Shown one piece after another: positions 26,094-34,851 of a stretch of 64,000 bases of DNA (positions are counted from its first letter, which is position 1; every line of letters begins with the position of its first letter). Position numbers and translations under genes: made by a program. The notes below the pieces were generated by a model. It was not told the origin of the DNA and ran no database searches. It saw only the letters and a list, made by a program, of their open reading frames with translations. Source of the DNA: Bacteroides sp. (GTDB lineage Bacteria > Bacteroidota > Bacteroidia > Bacteroidales > P3); NCBI GenBank assembly GCA_023662825.1, contig JAMPIH010000001.1:372001-436000 (forward strand), in the 5' to 3' direction.

Positions 26094-27770
26094 ATGTCTT
26101 GGATTCAAGCACACACTGCTATGGCGGTTTTGATCGGGATTGCGATCGTGGTCATACCGTTTCTGGTCTATTATGTGGTTACGGCCACGAAGAACCACCC
26201 CAAAGGTCTGATCGCCGCTGCCTTGAGCAATATGGGCGAACGTTTCGGCTACTACATCATGAACGCCGTACTGCTGCTTTTCATCTGCTCCAAGTTCGGT
26301 ATCGCCGACGCCACGGCGGGTCTGATCTACGCCGTTTTCTACTGCTGCATCTATCTGTTCAGCCTTCCCGGAGGTATCGTGGCAGACCGTCTGCAAAACT
26401 ATAAGGGTACCATCATGGCCGGCCTGTTCATCATGGCCGTGGGTTATGTGCTGCTCTCGCTCCCTGTTTTCGGCGGCGCGCCCGGCCACGTTCCCTCGTG
26501 GGTGTTGGTGTTCACCTGCGTGGCCCTATTCCTGATTGCGGCCGGTAACGGTCTTTTCAAGGGCAACCTTCAGGCCATCGTGGGGCAGATGTACGACAAT
26601 TTCGAGGCCGACGCGGCCAAGAAGGGCCCCGAAGCCCTGGCCTTGGCCAAGAGCAAGCGCGACAGCGGTTTCCAGATTTTCTACGTGTTCATCAACATCG
26701 GCGGCGTAATCGCGCCTTTCGTGGCACCTTTGTTGCGCGAATGGATCCTGGGCACCAAGAACCTTATCTACAACTCGCAGATGCCCGCCCTTTGCCACCA
26801 ATATCTTGGAGGCAATATGGACGCCACGGCCATGAACAACCTTACCGAATTAGCCGGCAAGGTTAGCCAAACCCCCATCGATACCGCCGGTTTGGCCGCC
26901 GACCCCGCCGCCATGGGTGCATTCTGCGAAAATTACCTGGAAGTATTCAATACCGGCGTTCACTTTTCCTTTTTCGCCTCGGTGGCCGCCATGTTGGTTT
27001 CGTTCGTCATCTTTGCTTTCGTAAAGAAAAAATTCCCCAACCCCGTGCGCAAGGAAAAGAGTGCGGCGGTCGATTACACACCCGAAGAACGCCAGGCGCA
27101 GGCCAAGGAAATCAAGCAGCGTATGGCCGCCCTGTTCGCCGTATTGGGCGTGGCCATCTTCTTCTGGTTCTCGTTCCACCAGAACGGTCAGTCGCTTTCG
27201 ATCTTTGCCCGTGACTTCGTGAACACCGAAGCCATCGCGCCCGAAATCTGGCAGTGCATCAACCCCTTCTTCGTAATCGTGCTGACCCCTGTCATCATGT
27301 TGATTTTCGGCCTTTTGGCACGCAAGGGCAAGAACGTTTCCACGCCCAAGAAAATCGCCATCGGCATGTTCATCGTGGCCTGCGCCTACATCTTCCTCTC
27401 GGCCCTGGCCAAGGTGATGGGCTATCCCTCCGGCAATGAATGGGCCACCATGCCCATCGAGGCCCGTACCCCGGTAGGCCCGTGGGTGCTTATCCTCACC
27501 TACTTCTTCCTTACCGTGGCCGAATTGTTCATCTCGCCGCTGGGGCTGTCGTTCGTCTCGAAAATCGCGCCCAAGCATTTGCAGGGTATCTGCCAAGGCT
27601 TGTGGCTGTGCGCCACGGCCGTGGGCAACCTGTTTATCTTCCTGGGGGTTACGATGCTCAACAACATCGGCCAGCAGTGGATCACCTGGATGGTGTTCGC
27701 CCTTATCTGCTTAGCCTCGATGGGTGTGATGCTCGGCATGCTCAAGTGGCTCGAACGCATCACCAAGTAA
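26094..27770 (+). CDS. POT/PTR family proton-coupled peptide transporter
   Basis: A 558-residue inner-membrane protein with 12-14 hydrophobic helices of the major facilitator fold. The POT signature NMGERFGYYIM (47-57) carries the ExxER-type proton-coupling residues, and the second family block GNGLFKGNLQAIVGQMY lies near 155-170. A large loop at about 230-280 and the FWFSFHQNGQSLSIFARDF stretch match Bacteroidota oligopeptide symporters. It would take up di- and tripeptides with protons, which fits the DPP11 dipeptidase in the same window. Single gene with its own promoter and terminator. Confidence 0.93.
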   Translation: MSWIQAHTAMAVLIGIAIVVIPFLVYYVVTATKNHPKGLIAAALSNMGERFGYYIMNAVLLLFICSKFGIADATAGLIYAVFYCCIYLFSLPGGIVADRLQNYKGTIMAGLFIMAVGYVLLSLPVFGGAPGHVPSWVLVFTCVALFLIAAGNGLFKGNLQAIVGQMYDNFEADAAKKGPEALALAKSKRDSGFQIFYVFINIGGVIAPFVAPLLREWILGTKNLIYNSQMPALCHQYLGGNMDATAMNNLTELAGKVSQTPIDTAGLAADPAAMGAFCENYLEVFNTGVHFSFFASVAAMLVSFVIFAFVKKKFPNPVRKEKSAAVDYTPEERQAQAKEIKQRMAALFAVLGVAIFFWFSFHQNGQSLSIFARDFVNTEAIAPEIWQCINPFFVIVLTPVIMLIFGLLARKGKNVSTPKKIAIGMFIVACAYIFLSALAKVMGYPSGNEWATMPIEARTPVGPWVLILTYFFLTVAELFISPLGLSFVSKIAPKHLQGICQGLWLCATAVGNLFIFLGVTMLNNIGQQWITWMVFALICLASMGVMLGMLKWLERITK

Positions 27771-27794
27771 ATCTCCCGGTTCAGTCCGGCAATA

Positions 27795-27830
27795 AAAAGC
27801 CCCCGACATCGCCTGATGCCGGGGGCTTTT
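27795..27830. terminator. Bidirectional terminator between transporter and flippase genes
   Basis: AAAAGCCCCCG (27795-27805) pairs with CGGGGGCTTTT (27820-27830), with an inner CATC/GATG stem. A and T tracts on either side let it serve both convergent genes. Confidence 0.88.
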
Positions 27831-27861
27831 CGTTCATGGCTCGCCCACTCTCGAATTGGGC

Positions 27862-29130
27862 TTATTTTTTATACCCCAGGCTTTTCTCGTAGCGGCGTAT
27901 CAGGATGGCGAACCAGGCTATCTGTACGGCGATCACCAAGGCGCTCACCAGACTGTAGAGGAGAATGGCGAGCGTAAAACTGTGTGCCGCGATACCGGCA
28001 AGAAGCGCAGCGGCGCGCAACAGCAGGTACACCGACTCGATGGCCAGCATCGAACCCTGTTTCTGAAACAGGTCGCTTACAAAAACAACGCAGCCCCCTA
28101 TGGCCGTAAGCCCCAGCCACGGCAGCATAAGACGGATGTAATGCCCGGTGGTTTCCCATTGGGCACCCAACAGCCAGCCCGTAAGCGAGGGCAACACGAG
28201 ATACAGCCCCGCGAACACCAGCACCACCGCCACTCCACCCCGAAGCACGATGCGCCTAAAGAAAGCCGAAACCGGCTGCCTGTCCTGCACGTTCCTGGCC
28301 ATTCTCTGAAAGAACACCTGGCAGAGCGAGGCCGTAACCATGCTTACCGGCCGGTAAGCCAAGGTCATGCCCATGCCCAAGAAACCCATCTCGGCAAGCC
28401 CGAAATAGGGTGTGAGCAGGAACACCGGCAGGTTGCAGCTTATATTGTTGATGATGGTTCTCGGCAGCGAGAACAAAGGGAATTTGGCGTATCGTCTAGC
28501 GGCAGAGCGCAAATGGAACTTATCCTTATCGAACCTGAACAAAGGTCTGCACACCGTCCTGTTGGGCAGCAGAACCGCTCCCAACGACACCACCAGCCCC
28601 ACCACGATGGAACCGACAAGCCCCCAACGGAACCAGCCCGCCCTGCCCGCGCCATATTTGCATAGGGAGTTGCCTACATTCTGCGTTACCTGATAGGCCG
28701 CCACCGCCCCGAAGCAGCTTTGGCGCGTGAACCAATAGTTGAGCAGCACCCAAAAGGCCGACAAAAGCACGAACAGCGGCAGCACCGGATACACCGCCGC
28801 CAGTTCAGGCGCCTTGAAGAGGACGGCGATCGGATCCCTGAAAAAGACCGACAGCGCGCAAAGCAGCGTAACCCCCACGGCAATCAGGGCCGAAAGCTGG
28901 AACACGGAAACCGCCTTCTTTTCCGATTTGGGCAGTAGAATGGCGTATTGGTAGTCGGCGGTGGCAAAGAGTGTAAGCATGCCGCCAATCGAAAGAAAAA
29001 GGTTCAAGACACCGAAATCTTGAGGCGAATAGAGCCGCGTAAGCAAGGGGTAGAACAAAAAGCCTATGGCCTGGGCAAAGATGTTGCCCGAAAGCAGTTT
29101 GGCGGAATTCTTCAGGAGTTGGGAGGCCAT
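27862..29130 (-). CDS. Polysaccharide flippase (Wzx/MOP superfamily)
   Basis: A 422-residue membrane protein with about twelve hydrophobic helices. The opening LLKNSAKLLSGNIFAQAIGFLFYPLLTRLYSPQDFG (read as blocks) is the classic start of polysaccharide or lipid-linked oligosaccharide flippases of the MOP superfamily. It should turn undecaprenyl-linked glycans across the inner membrane. ATG 29130 is used in place of the GTG one codon earlier. It lies 12 bases downstream of an outer-membrane protein gene, so the two are co-transcribed; no polymerase or glycosyltransferase is next to it. Confidence 0.9.
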   Translation of the reverse strand: MASQLLKNSAKLLSGNIFAQAIGFLFYPLLTRLYSPQDFGVLNLFLSIGGMLTLFATADYQYAILLPKSEKKAVSVFQLSALIAVGVTLLCALSVFFRDPIAVLFKAPELAAVYPVLPLFVLLSAFWVLLNYWFTRQSCFGAVAAYQVTQNVGNSLCKYGAGRAGWFRWGLVGSIVVGLVVSLGAVLLPNRTVCRPLFRFDKDKFHLRSAARRYAKFPLFSLPRTIINNISCNLPVFLLTPYFGLAEMGFLGMGMTLAYRPVSMVTASLCQVFFQRMARNVQDRQPVSAFFRRIVLRGGVAVVLVFAGLYLVLPSLTGWLLGAQWETTGHYIRLMLPWLGLTAIGGCVVFVSDLFQKQGSMLAIESVYLLLRAAALLAGIAAHSFTLAILLYSLVSALVIAVQIAWFAILIRRYEKSLGYKK

Positions 29131-29142
29131 CACGAAAAACGT

Positions 29143-30327
29143 TTATTCCTGGTTGATTGCGGAGGTTTCCATAGCCTTCCCGCGGGATTTCTTCCGTCCG
29201 ATAAAGTCGTCCAGCACCCTGTCCTGTCTTTCGGCGCCGATAAAGTTGAAACGGTAGCGGCCTCCCCTTTCCTCGCCCTCTTTCCTGCCGTAGATGCTGC
29301 CGTTCAGGTTCACGTTGAGCCGCACCATATATTGCGTTCCCAGCTCCTTGCCCGAGAGGTGGAACACCGCCGCGGCCTCCGCGCTCACGAAATCGTTCTC
29401 GAACAGCACGCAGTACCACTTGCTCTGCAGGTATGAATTGGAAGCCAGTATCGGATTTCCCCAATAGGTGAGCGCGTGGTTGTCGGTGGGTACGGTAAAG
29501 CGTTTCTGCCCGTAGTAATAGAGCGTCTTGGTGCCGAAACGCCAGTAGCGAACGTGCAGGTCGAGCACCAGCCCCAAGGGAATCTTTACAGGTGTTACAT
29601 GGTCGCGCTTGCATTCGTAGCCCACCATGAAGTTGGCCGAAAGCCTGGCCGCATAGAGCCAGTGCGCCTTCTGCGAGAAGTCGATGCCCACGCCCACCTG
29701 GCCCAGGCCGTTGTCGTGCACCACCCCGTCGCCGGAGTGCGGCTTGGTGTTGGCATAATGGTAGTAGTAGCCAAGCACCTGCGCGAAGAACCACTTGTAG
29801 CGTTGCTCGCCGCTCAGGCCCACGAAGAAGGCCTCCCGCACGGTGGGCGACTGCGCCCCCGTCCAATCCAGATAGAGGCTCAGGAAGTTGTTCTTGCCGC
29901 TCAGCCTGTAGAAAAGCCCCGTCATGTTGGGGCGGAAGTAATTGAACGTGTCGCGGATAAAGAAATCGGTGTAGTTGGGCAGCAGTTCCTGCCTCGGGAA
30001 AGCCCCGAAACGGAACAGGTGATGATCGTTCCTATACTGGAAATAGCCGATGAAATAAAGCCTGTCGAGGTATTTAGGCGAGCCGAAGGAGGTCTGCAGG
30101 TGGGAACCCACAAAGAGCGAGAAATCCTTATACGAAACGCCTACCTGCGGCGAGAAACGGAAACCGTACATAGTCTGGGAAACAGCCTGTCTGATGCCAC
30201 CGTACTCCCCGTTGTCGAAAAAACCGTCGGCATCGGCCTTCCACTCGAAGCTCTGCGCCCGCACCGCACCCGAAAGCATCAGCAGCAAAGCCATTCCCCA
30301 AACGCACTTGAATCCAATGGCACGCAT
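29143..30327 (-). CDS. Putative outer-membrane beta-barrel protein, unknown family
   Basis: A 394-residue protein with signal peptide 1-24 (MALLLMLSGAVRAQS) followed by many alternating aromatic beta strands (FRFSPQVGVSYKDFSLFVGS, YFIGYFQYRNDHHLFRFGAF, WFFAQVLGYYYHY, HVRYWRFGTKTLYYYG), the look of a 12-16 strand barrel. The C-terminal 60 residues are basic and do not end in the usual aromatic terminal strand. I do not recognise the family. Co-transcription with the flippase suggests a role in exporting or modifying a surface glycan, which is an inference from position only. Confidence 0.6.
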   Translation of the reverse strand: MRAIGFKCVWGMALLLMLSGAVRAQSFEWKADADGFFDNGEYGGIRQAVSQTMYGFRFSPQVGVSYKDFSLFVGSHLQTSFGSPKYLDRLYFIGYFQYRNDHHLFRFGAFPRQELLPNYTDFFIRDTFNYFRPNMTGLFYRLSGKNNFLSLYLDWTGAQSPTVREAFFVGLSGEQRYKWFFAQVLGYYYHYANTKPHSGDGVVHDNGLGQVGVGIDFSQKAHWLYAARLSANFMVGYECKRDHVTPVKIPLGLVLDLHVRYWRFGTKTLYYYGQKRFTVPTDNHALTYWGNPILASNSYLQSKWYCVLFENDFVSAEAAAVFHLSGKELGTQYMVRLNVNLNGSIYGRKEGEERGGRYRFNFIGAERQDRVLDDFIGRKKSRGKAMETSAINQE

Positions 30328-30366
30328 TTTATTGTTAATTTGTTTTGTACCTTATTGTTAACAGCA

Positions 30367-30374
30367 CAAATATA
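30367..30374 (-). promoter_or_regulatory. -7 promoter box of the outer-membrane protein / flippase operon
   Basis: TATATTTG on the minus strand (30374-30367) matches TAnnTTTG; no good -33 box is present at the normal distance, which suggests an activator-dependent promoter. It touches the first of two 17-18-bp direct repeats. Confidence 0.55.
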
Positions 30375-30421
30375 CACTTTTCCCATTTTTTGAAGGCCAA
30401 AAACTACACTTTTTCCATTTT
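30373..30421 (-). repeat. Pair of direct repeats overlapping the promoter
   Basis: TACACTTTTCCCATTTTT at 30373-30390 and TACACTTTTTCCATTTTA starting at 30405 agree at about 16 of 18 bases with a 32-base offset, about three helical turns. The first overlaps the upstream edge of the -7 box, so they look like tandem binding sites for a regulator. Confidence 0.55.
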
Positions 30422-30438
30422 ACGGCCGGGGAATATAC

Positions 30439-30474
30439 AAAAAGGGGAGTCTGGTTCGCCAGACTCCCCTTTTT
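30439..30474 (-). terminator. Terminator of the repeat-built T9SS gene
   Basis: AAAAAGGGGAGTCTGG and its exact complement flank a TTCG/CGAA tetraloop (16-bp stem). On the minus strand it ends in CTTTTTGTA. Confidence 0.92.
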
Positions 30475-30517
30475 AAGCCTCCGGTGCTTATCCCACCGGA
30501 AACTCACGGAACACATA

Positions 30518-32530
30518 CTATCTTACAACCACTTTCTTGATGGAAACCTGGCCGTTGGCGCGAACGCGTACGAAGTAGATGCCCGCGTTGTCGATCTGCA
30601 TGGCGTTTTCGCCGGCGGATACGTTGACACGCTTAACCATCTGACCGTTGAGGCCGAACACTTCAACCACGGCGTTTACGGGAACGCATACGTTGAACTG
30701 ACCGTTGCTCGGGTTGGGATATACGCGTACACCGGCAAGTTCCTTGCCTTCTACGGCAACGGGACCCTTCTTGAACTCGTACACAGCGGTATCGGAATAT
30801 TTACCGTCTTTCATGGCGTAGGCACGGATAACGGCATCTTCCTTCAACACGATGGTGTCGTTCTTGTCGAACTTCGTGAACGCGGTGGCGGCAGCTTCGG
30901 TGGCGGCATAGGCAACCATCATGCTGTCAACATCGGCAGGCATAACGACAACCACGGTGGTGTCGTTCATCTTGTTGAAGGTGGGAACGGCTACAATAGG
31001 TTCGTTGCCCTTAAGCGTGTAGGTAAAGGTTACGGTGTCGGAGTTTCTGTTGCCCTTCACCGCATAGGCGCGGAAAGTGGTGTCTTTAACGATTGTCAAG
31101 GTGTCGTTCTTGTCGAACTTCGTGAACGTGGTGGCGGCACCGAGAGCTACGAAAATGCTGTCGGCTTCACCCTTAAGAATAACCACGGTGGAGGCGGAAT
31201 CTACCTTGGAACCGCTTTCAACGTTGGCTTCAGGAGCAACAGGCTTCCAGGTGTAAGCGTAGACAACAGTGTCGGAGAACTTGTTGGCCTTCATGGCGTA
31301 GGCACGAACCACGGTGTCTTTCGTCACCTTGAACTTGAGGTCAGCCGTTTGCTTTTCGAAAGCGGTGGCGTTGGCTTCGGTGGTACCGAAAGCTACGAAA
31401 ATGCTGTCGGCGGTACCTTTGGCAAGCGTTACTTCGGTGTTGAGCACAACTACACCGGCGGCGGGATTAGCTACGGGAGCGGCTACCGTTTCGGGATCAA
31501 CCGGAGTGGTGGCCTTCGTGTTTTTGTAAGCAACAACGGTATCCGAGAAAGCGGTACCCTTCTTGGCGTAAACCACAACGGCGGTGTCCTGAGCCTTGGA
31601 AGCGAAGATCGTGTCGTTCTTGGTAAGTTTTACAAAAGCAGCGGCCGAAGCAGAATCTTTGCCTTTGGCAACATAGGTTTCCACACCTTCGGCGGTAGCC
31701 ATAACAACTACAACCGTATCAACTTCAGCACCATTCTTTACTACAAAAGTGGGAACGGCTACGGTTTCGGGATCGGGCGTAGTCGTGGTCTTCGTATAAA
31801 CGTATTTTACGGTGTCGGATTTAGCTTTGTCGGCACCCTTTACACCATAAGCTACAACTACCGTGTCTTTGTTTACGGCAATCTTAGCATCAGCGGTGTA
31901 TTTGGTGAATACAGAAGCTACGGCAGCAGTGCTGTCAGCACCCGTGGCTACGAAAATGCTGTCGGATCCAGCCATCTTAACCACGATGGTGTCGGCTTCA
32001 GCACCATTTTTTACTTCGAAAGTAGGAACATTCACCACAGTCGGAGTGGAAGGTTCCTGTTCGTCGGCCTTCAGCGTAAGGGTGATGGTGAGGACTTCGG
32101 ATTCTTCCGCGGTGGCAGGAGAAGCCTTGGAACCATCAACAGCCTGTTTGTAGGCGATAGCCTTGATAACGATGTTACCGTCGGTACCCTTCATGTCTTC
32201 GGTTACAACGAAAGCTTCGGTGTACTTCGTGGAGACACCGGCCTTTGCAGCAGGTTCAGACGGTTTGGAAGGAACGGTGGTACCGTCGGTGGTGTAGTAA
32301 ATGTCAGCGCCTTCGCAGATAAGCGTCAATTTAGTTTCGCTACCGGCGGTTGCGTTCAAAACTACGTCCGTGGCCGTATAAGCATTGTTCGTTTTTTCGC
32401 CCAAGGTTACATTTTCACCGGCGTTAGCAATCGAAGCGGTGATTTCCAATTCGTCTTCGGCACGTGCAAAGCCGGCGAACGAAAAGGCCATCATCACAGC
32501 GGCAAAAGCCTTTAAGAATTTTGTCTTCAT
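30518..32530 (-). CDS. T9SS-sorted secreted protein built of tandem chitobiase-C-like repeats
   Basis: A 670-residue protein with signal peptide 1-24. The first domain (about 55-150) has the ADIYYTTDGTTPS-like pattern of chitobiase/beta-hexosaminidase C-terminal-like domains. About five further tandem units of 70-90 residues follow (168-582), each with a DSIFVA or DSMMVAY strand, an FTKFDKNDTI core, KDTVVRAYAMK and a SDTVVYAY end. The tail from about 595 is a clear type A sorting domain (VRVYPNPSNGQFNV ... GIYFVRVRANG). Composition is Val, Ala, Thr, Lys and Asp rich with no cysteines in the repeats. No enzyme domain is seen; a stalk or surface-layer-like role is a guess. Strong own promoter and terminator point to high, independent expression. 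Confidence 0.88.
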   Translation of the reverse strand: MKTKFLKAFAAVMMAFSFAGFARAEDELEITASIANAGENVTLGEKTNNAYTATDVVLNATAGSETKLTLICEGADIYYTTDGTTVPSKPSEPAAKAGVSTKYTEAFVVTEDMKGTDGNIVIKAIAYKQAVDGSKASPATAEESEVLTITLTLKADEQEPSTPTVVNVPTFEVKNGAEADTIVVKMAGSDSIFVATGADSTAAVASVFTKYTADAKIAVNKDTVVVAYGVKGADKAKSDTVKYVYTKTTTTPDPETVAVPTFVVKNGAEVDTVVVVMATAEGVETYVAKGKDSASAAAFVKLTKNDTIFASKAQDTAVVVYAKKGTAFSDTVVAYKNTKATTPVDPETVAAPVANPAAGVVVLNTEVTLAKGTADSIFVAFGTTEANATAFEKQTADLKFKVTKDTVVRAYAMKANKFSDTVVYAYTWKPVAPEANVESGSKVDSASTVVILKGEADSIFVALGAATTFTKFDKNDTLTIVKDTTFRAYAVKGNRNSDTVTFTYTLKGNEPIVAVPTFNKMNDTTVVVVMPADVDSMMVAYAATEAAATAFTKFDKNDTIVLKEDAVIRAYAMKDGKYSDTAVYEFKKGPVAVEGKELAGVRVYPNPSNGQFNVCVPVNAVVEVFGLNGQMVKRVNVSAGENAMQIDNAGIYFVRVRANGQVSIKKVVVR

Positions 32531-32845
32531 GATGTTTTTAAAAGTTTTTGTTTAAAATTATTTGTTTATTTAATTTTCTTTTATTACAATCATTATCTGG
32601 GAATTAAAATGAATGCAAACGTGCACACTCCTCCCGATTTTGGGGCGCAAAGGTAATACAAAATTCTTCGGATGCAAAAAAAAATTTTGTCAATGCTCTT
32701 GCATAATCCGTAATTTCTTTTATTTTAGGAGGATTTCGAGTGAATCGTAAACAATTGTATCGAATTGCATAGAAACATATTACAAGGAAAAAGGAATCCT
32801 TTTTTTATAAAAAACGATACCAAAATAAACAGGACGAAATTTTTC
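32531..32845. other. AT-rich intergenic region with long leader of the T9SS repeat gene
   Basis: Bases 32531-32640 are the roughly 110-base AT-rich 5' leader of the minus-strand T9SS gene, and 32648-32678 its promoter. Bases 32680-32845 have no convincing gene. A weak A/T stem at 32788-32804 (AAAAAGG / CCTTTTT) may end transcription of the S4 protein gene on the minus strand. Confidence 0.5.
32648..32678 (-). promoter_or_regulatory. Consensus promoter of the T9SS repeat-protein gene
   Basis: On the minus strand TTTG (32678-32675), exactly 19 bases, then TACCTTTG (32655-32648), a perfect Bacteroidota promoter. Confidence 0.88.
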
Positions 32846-33232
32846 CTATATCCAGCCTACGTCCGTATCGAAATCCTTAAAACGGTCTATCTCGCGGCGT
32901 TCGCGCTTGGTGGGACGGCCGGTGCGGGGATCGCGCCTCTCGAACGAGGGGGCGCGCTGCATGGCCAGTTTTTCCTTTTCTTCGGGCGCGGTAACGTCCT
33001 GCACGTATTCGGACACCTTGGCCGCCCCCACGCGGTTGGGCAGCAGCTGCAGCACCTTGTACGAAAACACCACTCCGTGGCGGTTCACGTGCAGGGTATC
33101 GCCCTCCCGTATCTCCTTGGCCGCCTTTACGATATCCTCGCTGATGCGCACCCGCCCCAGACGGCAGGCCTCGGCGGCCTCCGTGCGCGTCTTAAAGACA
33201 CGTATTGCCCAAAGGAACTTATCGATGCGCAT
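32846..33232 (-). CDS. S4-domain RNA-binding protein, Hsp15 type
   Basis: A 128-residue basic protein. Residues 1-60 form an S4 RNA-binding domain (MRIDKFLWAIRVFKTRTEA ... GRVRISEDIV ... IREGDTLHV), followed by a basic tail RTGRPTKRERREIDRF. This matches the Hsp15/HslR family, which in E. coli binds free 50S subunits carrying nascent chains and recycles them after heat shock. It lies 40 bases downstream of thiL on the same strand. Confidence 0.92.
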   Translation of the reverse strand: MRIDKFLWAIRVFKTRTEAAEACRLGRVRISEDIVKAAKEIREGDTLHVNRHGVVFSYKVLQLLPNRVGAAKVSEYVQDVTAPEEKEKLAMQRAPSFERRDPRTGRPTKRERREIDRFKDFDTDVGWI

Positions 33233-33272
33233 AGCCGAAATTTTCTGGAATCTCTCCTATTATATAAGGACT

Positions 33273-34346
33273 CTACTTTCTGTCGAACGCCTGCCAGCCT
33301 TGGGCGGTAAGCGGTATGAGGCTGCCGTTCTCGGGCACCAGGAAATTGCCCTGCGCCTTCTCCACCATGTGTCCGATAACGCTTATCTTCTTATTGTCCT
33401 TTATCTTGTCGTAGTCTTTCTGGCTTATCGTAAAGAGCAGCTCGTAGTCCTCGCCCCCGCTGAGGGCCGCCGTTTCGGGCAGTATCTTGAAAGGCTCGAG
33501 TGCCTTGCAGGTTTCCATATCCACCGGAATCTTACCCTGATAGAGCATGCAGCCGCAACCCGACTCCTTGCTCAGATGCAGTATCTCGGAAGCCAGGCCG
33601 TCGGAAACGTCGATCATCGAGGTGGGCTTCACGTCCAGTTCGGCCAGCAGGTCCACGATGTCCAGGCGGGGTTCAGGCTTGAGCTGGCGTTCCAGCACGT
33701 AGGCGAAGTCCTTGAAGTCGGGCTGCACATTGGGGTTGGCCAGGAACTCGCGCTTCTCGCGTTCCAGCAGCAGCAATCCGGCGTAGGCGCCGCCTAAGTT
33801 GCCCGACACGCAAAGCAGGTCGTTTTCCTTGGCGCCGCTGCGGTAAGCCACCCTCTCGGGCGCGGCGTAACCCAGCACCGTTACCGAGATGGCCAGCCCG
33901 GCGCGGCTCGACACGGTGTCGCCCCCCACCAGATCGACCCCGTAGCGGTCGCAACACAAGCGCATGCCCGCATAGAGTTCCTCGATGGCTTCCAGCGAAT
34001 AACGGTTCGAAACGGCAAGGCCCACCAGCACCTGCGCGGGCTTGGCGTTCATGGCGGCGATGTCCGAGAGGTTCACCGCGATGGCCTTGTAACCCAGGTG
34101 CTTGAGCGGACAATAGGTCATGTCGAAATGCACGCCCTCCATCAGGAGGTCTTTCGACACCAGCTGAACCTGCCCCTGAGGCGCCCGCAGCACCGCCGCG
34201 TCGTCGCCCACGCCCTTGAGCGTGCTTTGGGGGTTGTGTATCTCCAGGTTCCCGGTAATGCGTTCTATCAGGCCGAATTCGCCCAATTCCTCCAGTTCGG
34301 TGCGGTTCCCGCCGCCCTTGGCTTCTTGGTTCAGGTTCTTATCCAC
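33273..34346 (-). CDS. thiL: Thiamine-monophosphate kinase
   Basis: ThiL phosphorylates thiamine phosphate to thiamine diphosphate. The 357-residue protein shows LGEFGLIERI, the ATP/Mg motif GVGDDAAVL (45-53), SKDLLMEGVHFD (64-75), VGGDTVSS and DVSDGLASEI, all of the PurM-like fold. The start is GTG at 34346, overlapping the stop of the exporter subunit gene by 8 bases (CGTGGATAAG); no ATG gives the correct N-terminus. No other thiamine gene is in the window. Confidence 0.95.
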   Translation of the reverse strand: MDKNLNQEAKGGGNRTELEELGEFGLIERITGNLEIHNPQSTLKGVGDDAAVLRAPQGQVQLVSKDLLMEGVHFDMTYCPLKHLGYKAIAVNLSDIAAMNAKPAQVLVGLAVSNRYSLEAIEELYAGMRLCCDRYGVDLVGGDTVSSRAGLAISVTVLGYAAPERVAYRSGAKENDLLCVSGNLGGAYAGLLLLEREKREFLANPNVQPDFKDFAYVLERQLKPEPRLDIVDLLAELDVKPTSMIDVSDGLASEILHLSKESGCGCMLYQGKIPVDMETCKALEPFKILPETAALSGGEDYELLFTISQKDYDKIKDNKKISVIGHMVEKAQGNFLVPENGSLIPLTAQGWQAFDRK

Positions 34347-34851
34347 GGAATGCTGTTTTTTTGGTTGATGAATAACGGGTCAGCGACTTGGCCTTGCGCG
34401 AGAAGATGAACATGGGCAGCGAGGCGCCCACCGTCATGCAAAGGATCACCGTTACCGTCACTATCACGTTGAGGAAAAAATCGTTCAGGTGCAGGAAGGC
34501 GGCCGCCGGCGTGTTGATGTTCTGCATGAAGAGGATAATGGAGAACACCGCCTTGTAGGCGTACATTCCCGGCACGAAAGGCAACAGCGCGGGGATGTAG
34601 AGCGTGGTCATGGGGCATTTGATGCGCCCGCCCAGCCACAGGCTGCCGAAGCCCATCAGCAGCGAGGCGGCCAGCGTGGAGGTGGCTATGTCAAACTCCA
34701 CCCACTGCATGAGCAGATAGCGCGCGGCATAGCCCACCGCGGCCAGCGCCATGATGCAGGGAATGGAACGGCGCGAAGGGTTCGACACGGCGCCGAAGCC
34801 GAGCGCGGCAAAGGCGGCGCAGACGGCGCGGATGATGGTTTCTTCTATCAT
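34339..34851 (-). CDS. Threonine/serine exporter, C-terminal ThrE_2-type subunit
   Basis: A 170-residue protein of five hydrophobic helices (VCAAFAALGFGAVSNPSRR, then SLLMGFGSLWLGGRI and LYIPALLPFVPGMYAYKAV), matching the DUF3815/ThrE_2 half of the ThrE exporter. ATG 34851 overlaps the upstream half-gene as ATGA. In Corynebacterium the two halves form a single protein that exports threonine and serine; in many other bacteria they are separate genes, as here. Confidence 0.9.
   Translation of the reverse strand: MIEETIIRAVCAAFAALGFGAVSNPSRRSIPCIMALAAVGYAARYLLMQWVEFDIATSTLAASLLMGFGSLWLGGRIKCPMTTLYIPALLPFVPGMYAYKAVFSIILFMQNINTPAAAFLHLNDFFLNVIVTVTVILCMTVGASLPMFIFSRKAKSLTRYSSTKKTAFRG

Noticed and set aside
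32788-32804. Intrinsic terminator of the S4-protein gene
   Set aside because: The stem has only two G-C pairs in an A/T-rich stretch; kept only as a remark in the intergenic entry.
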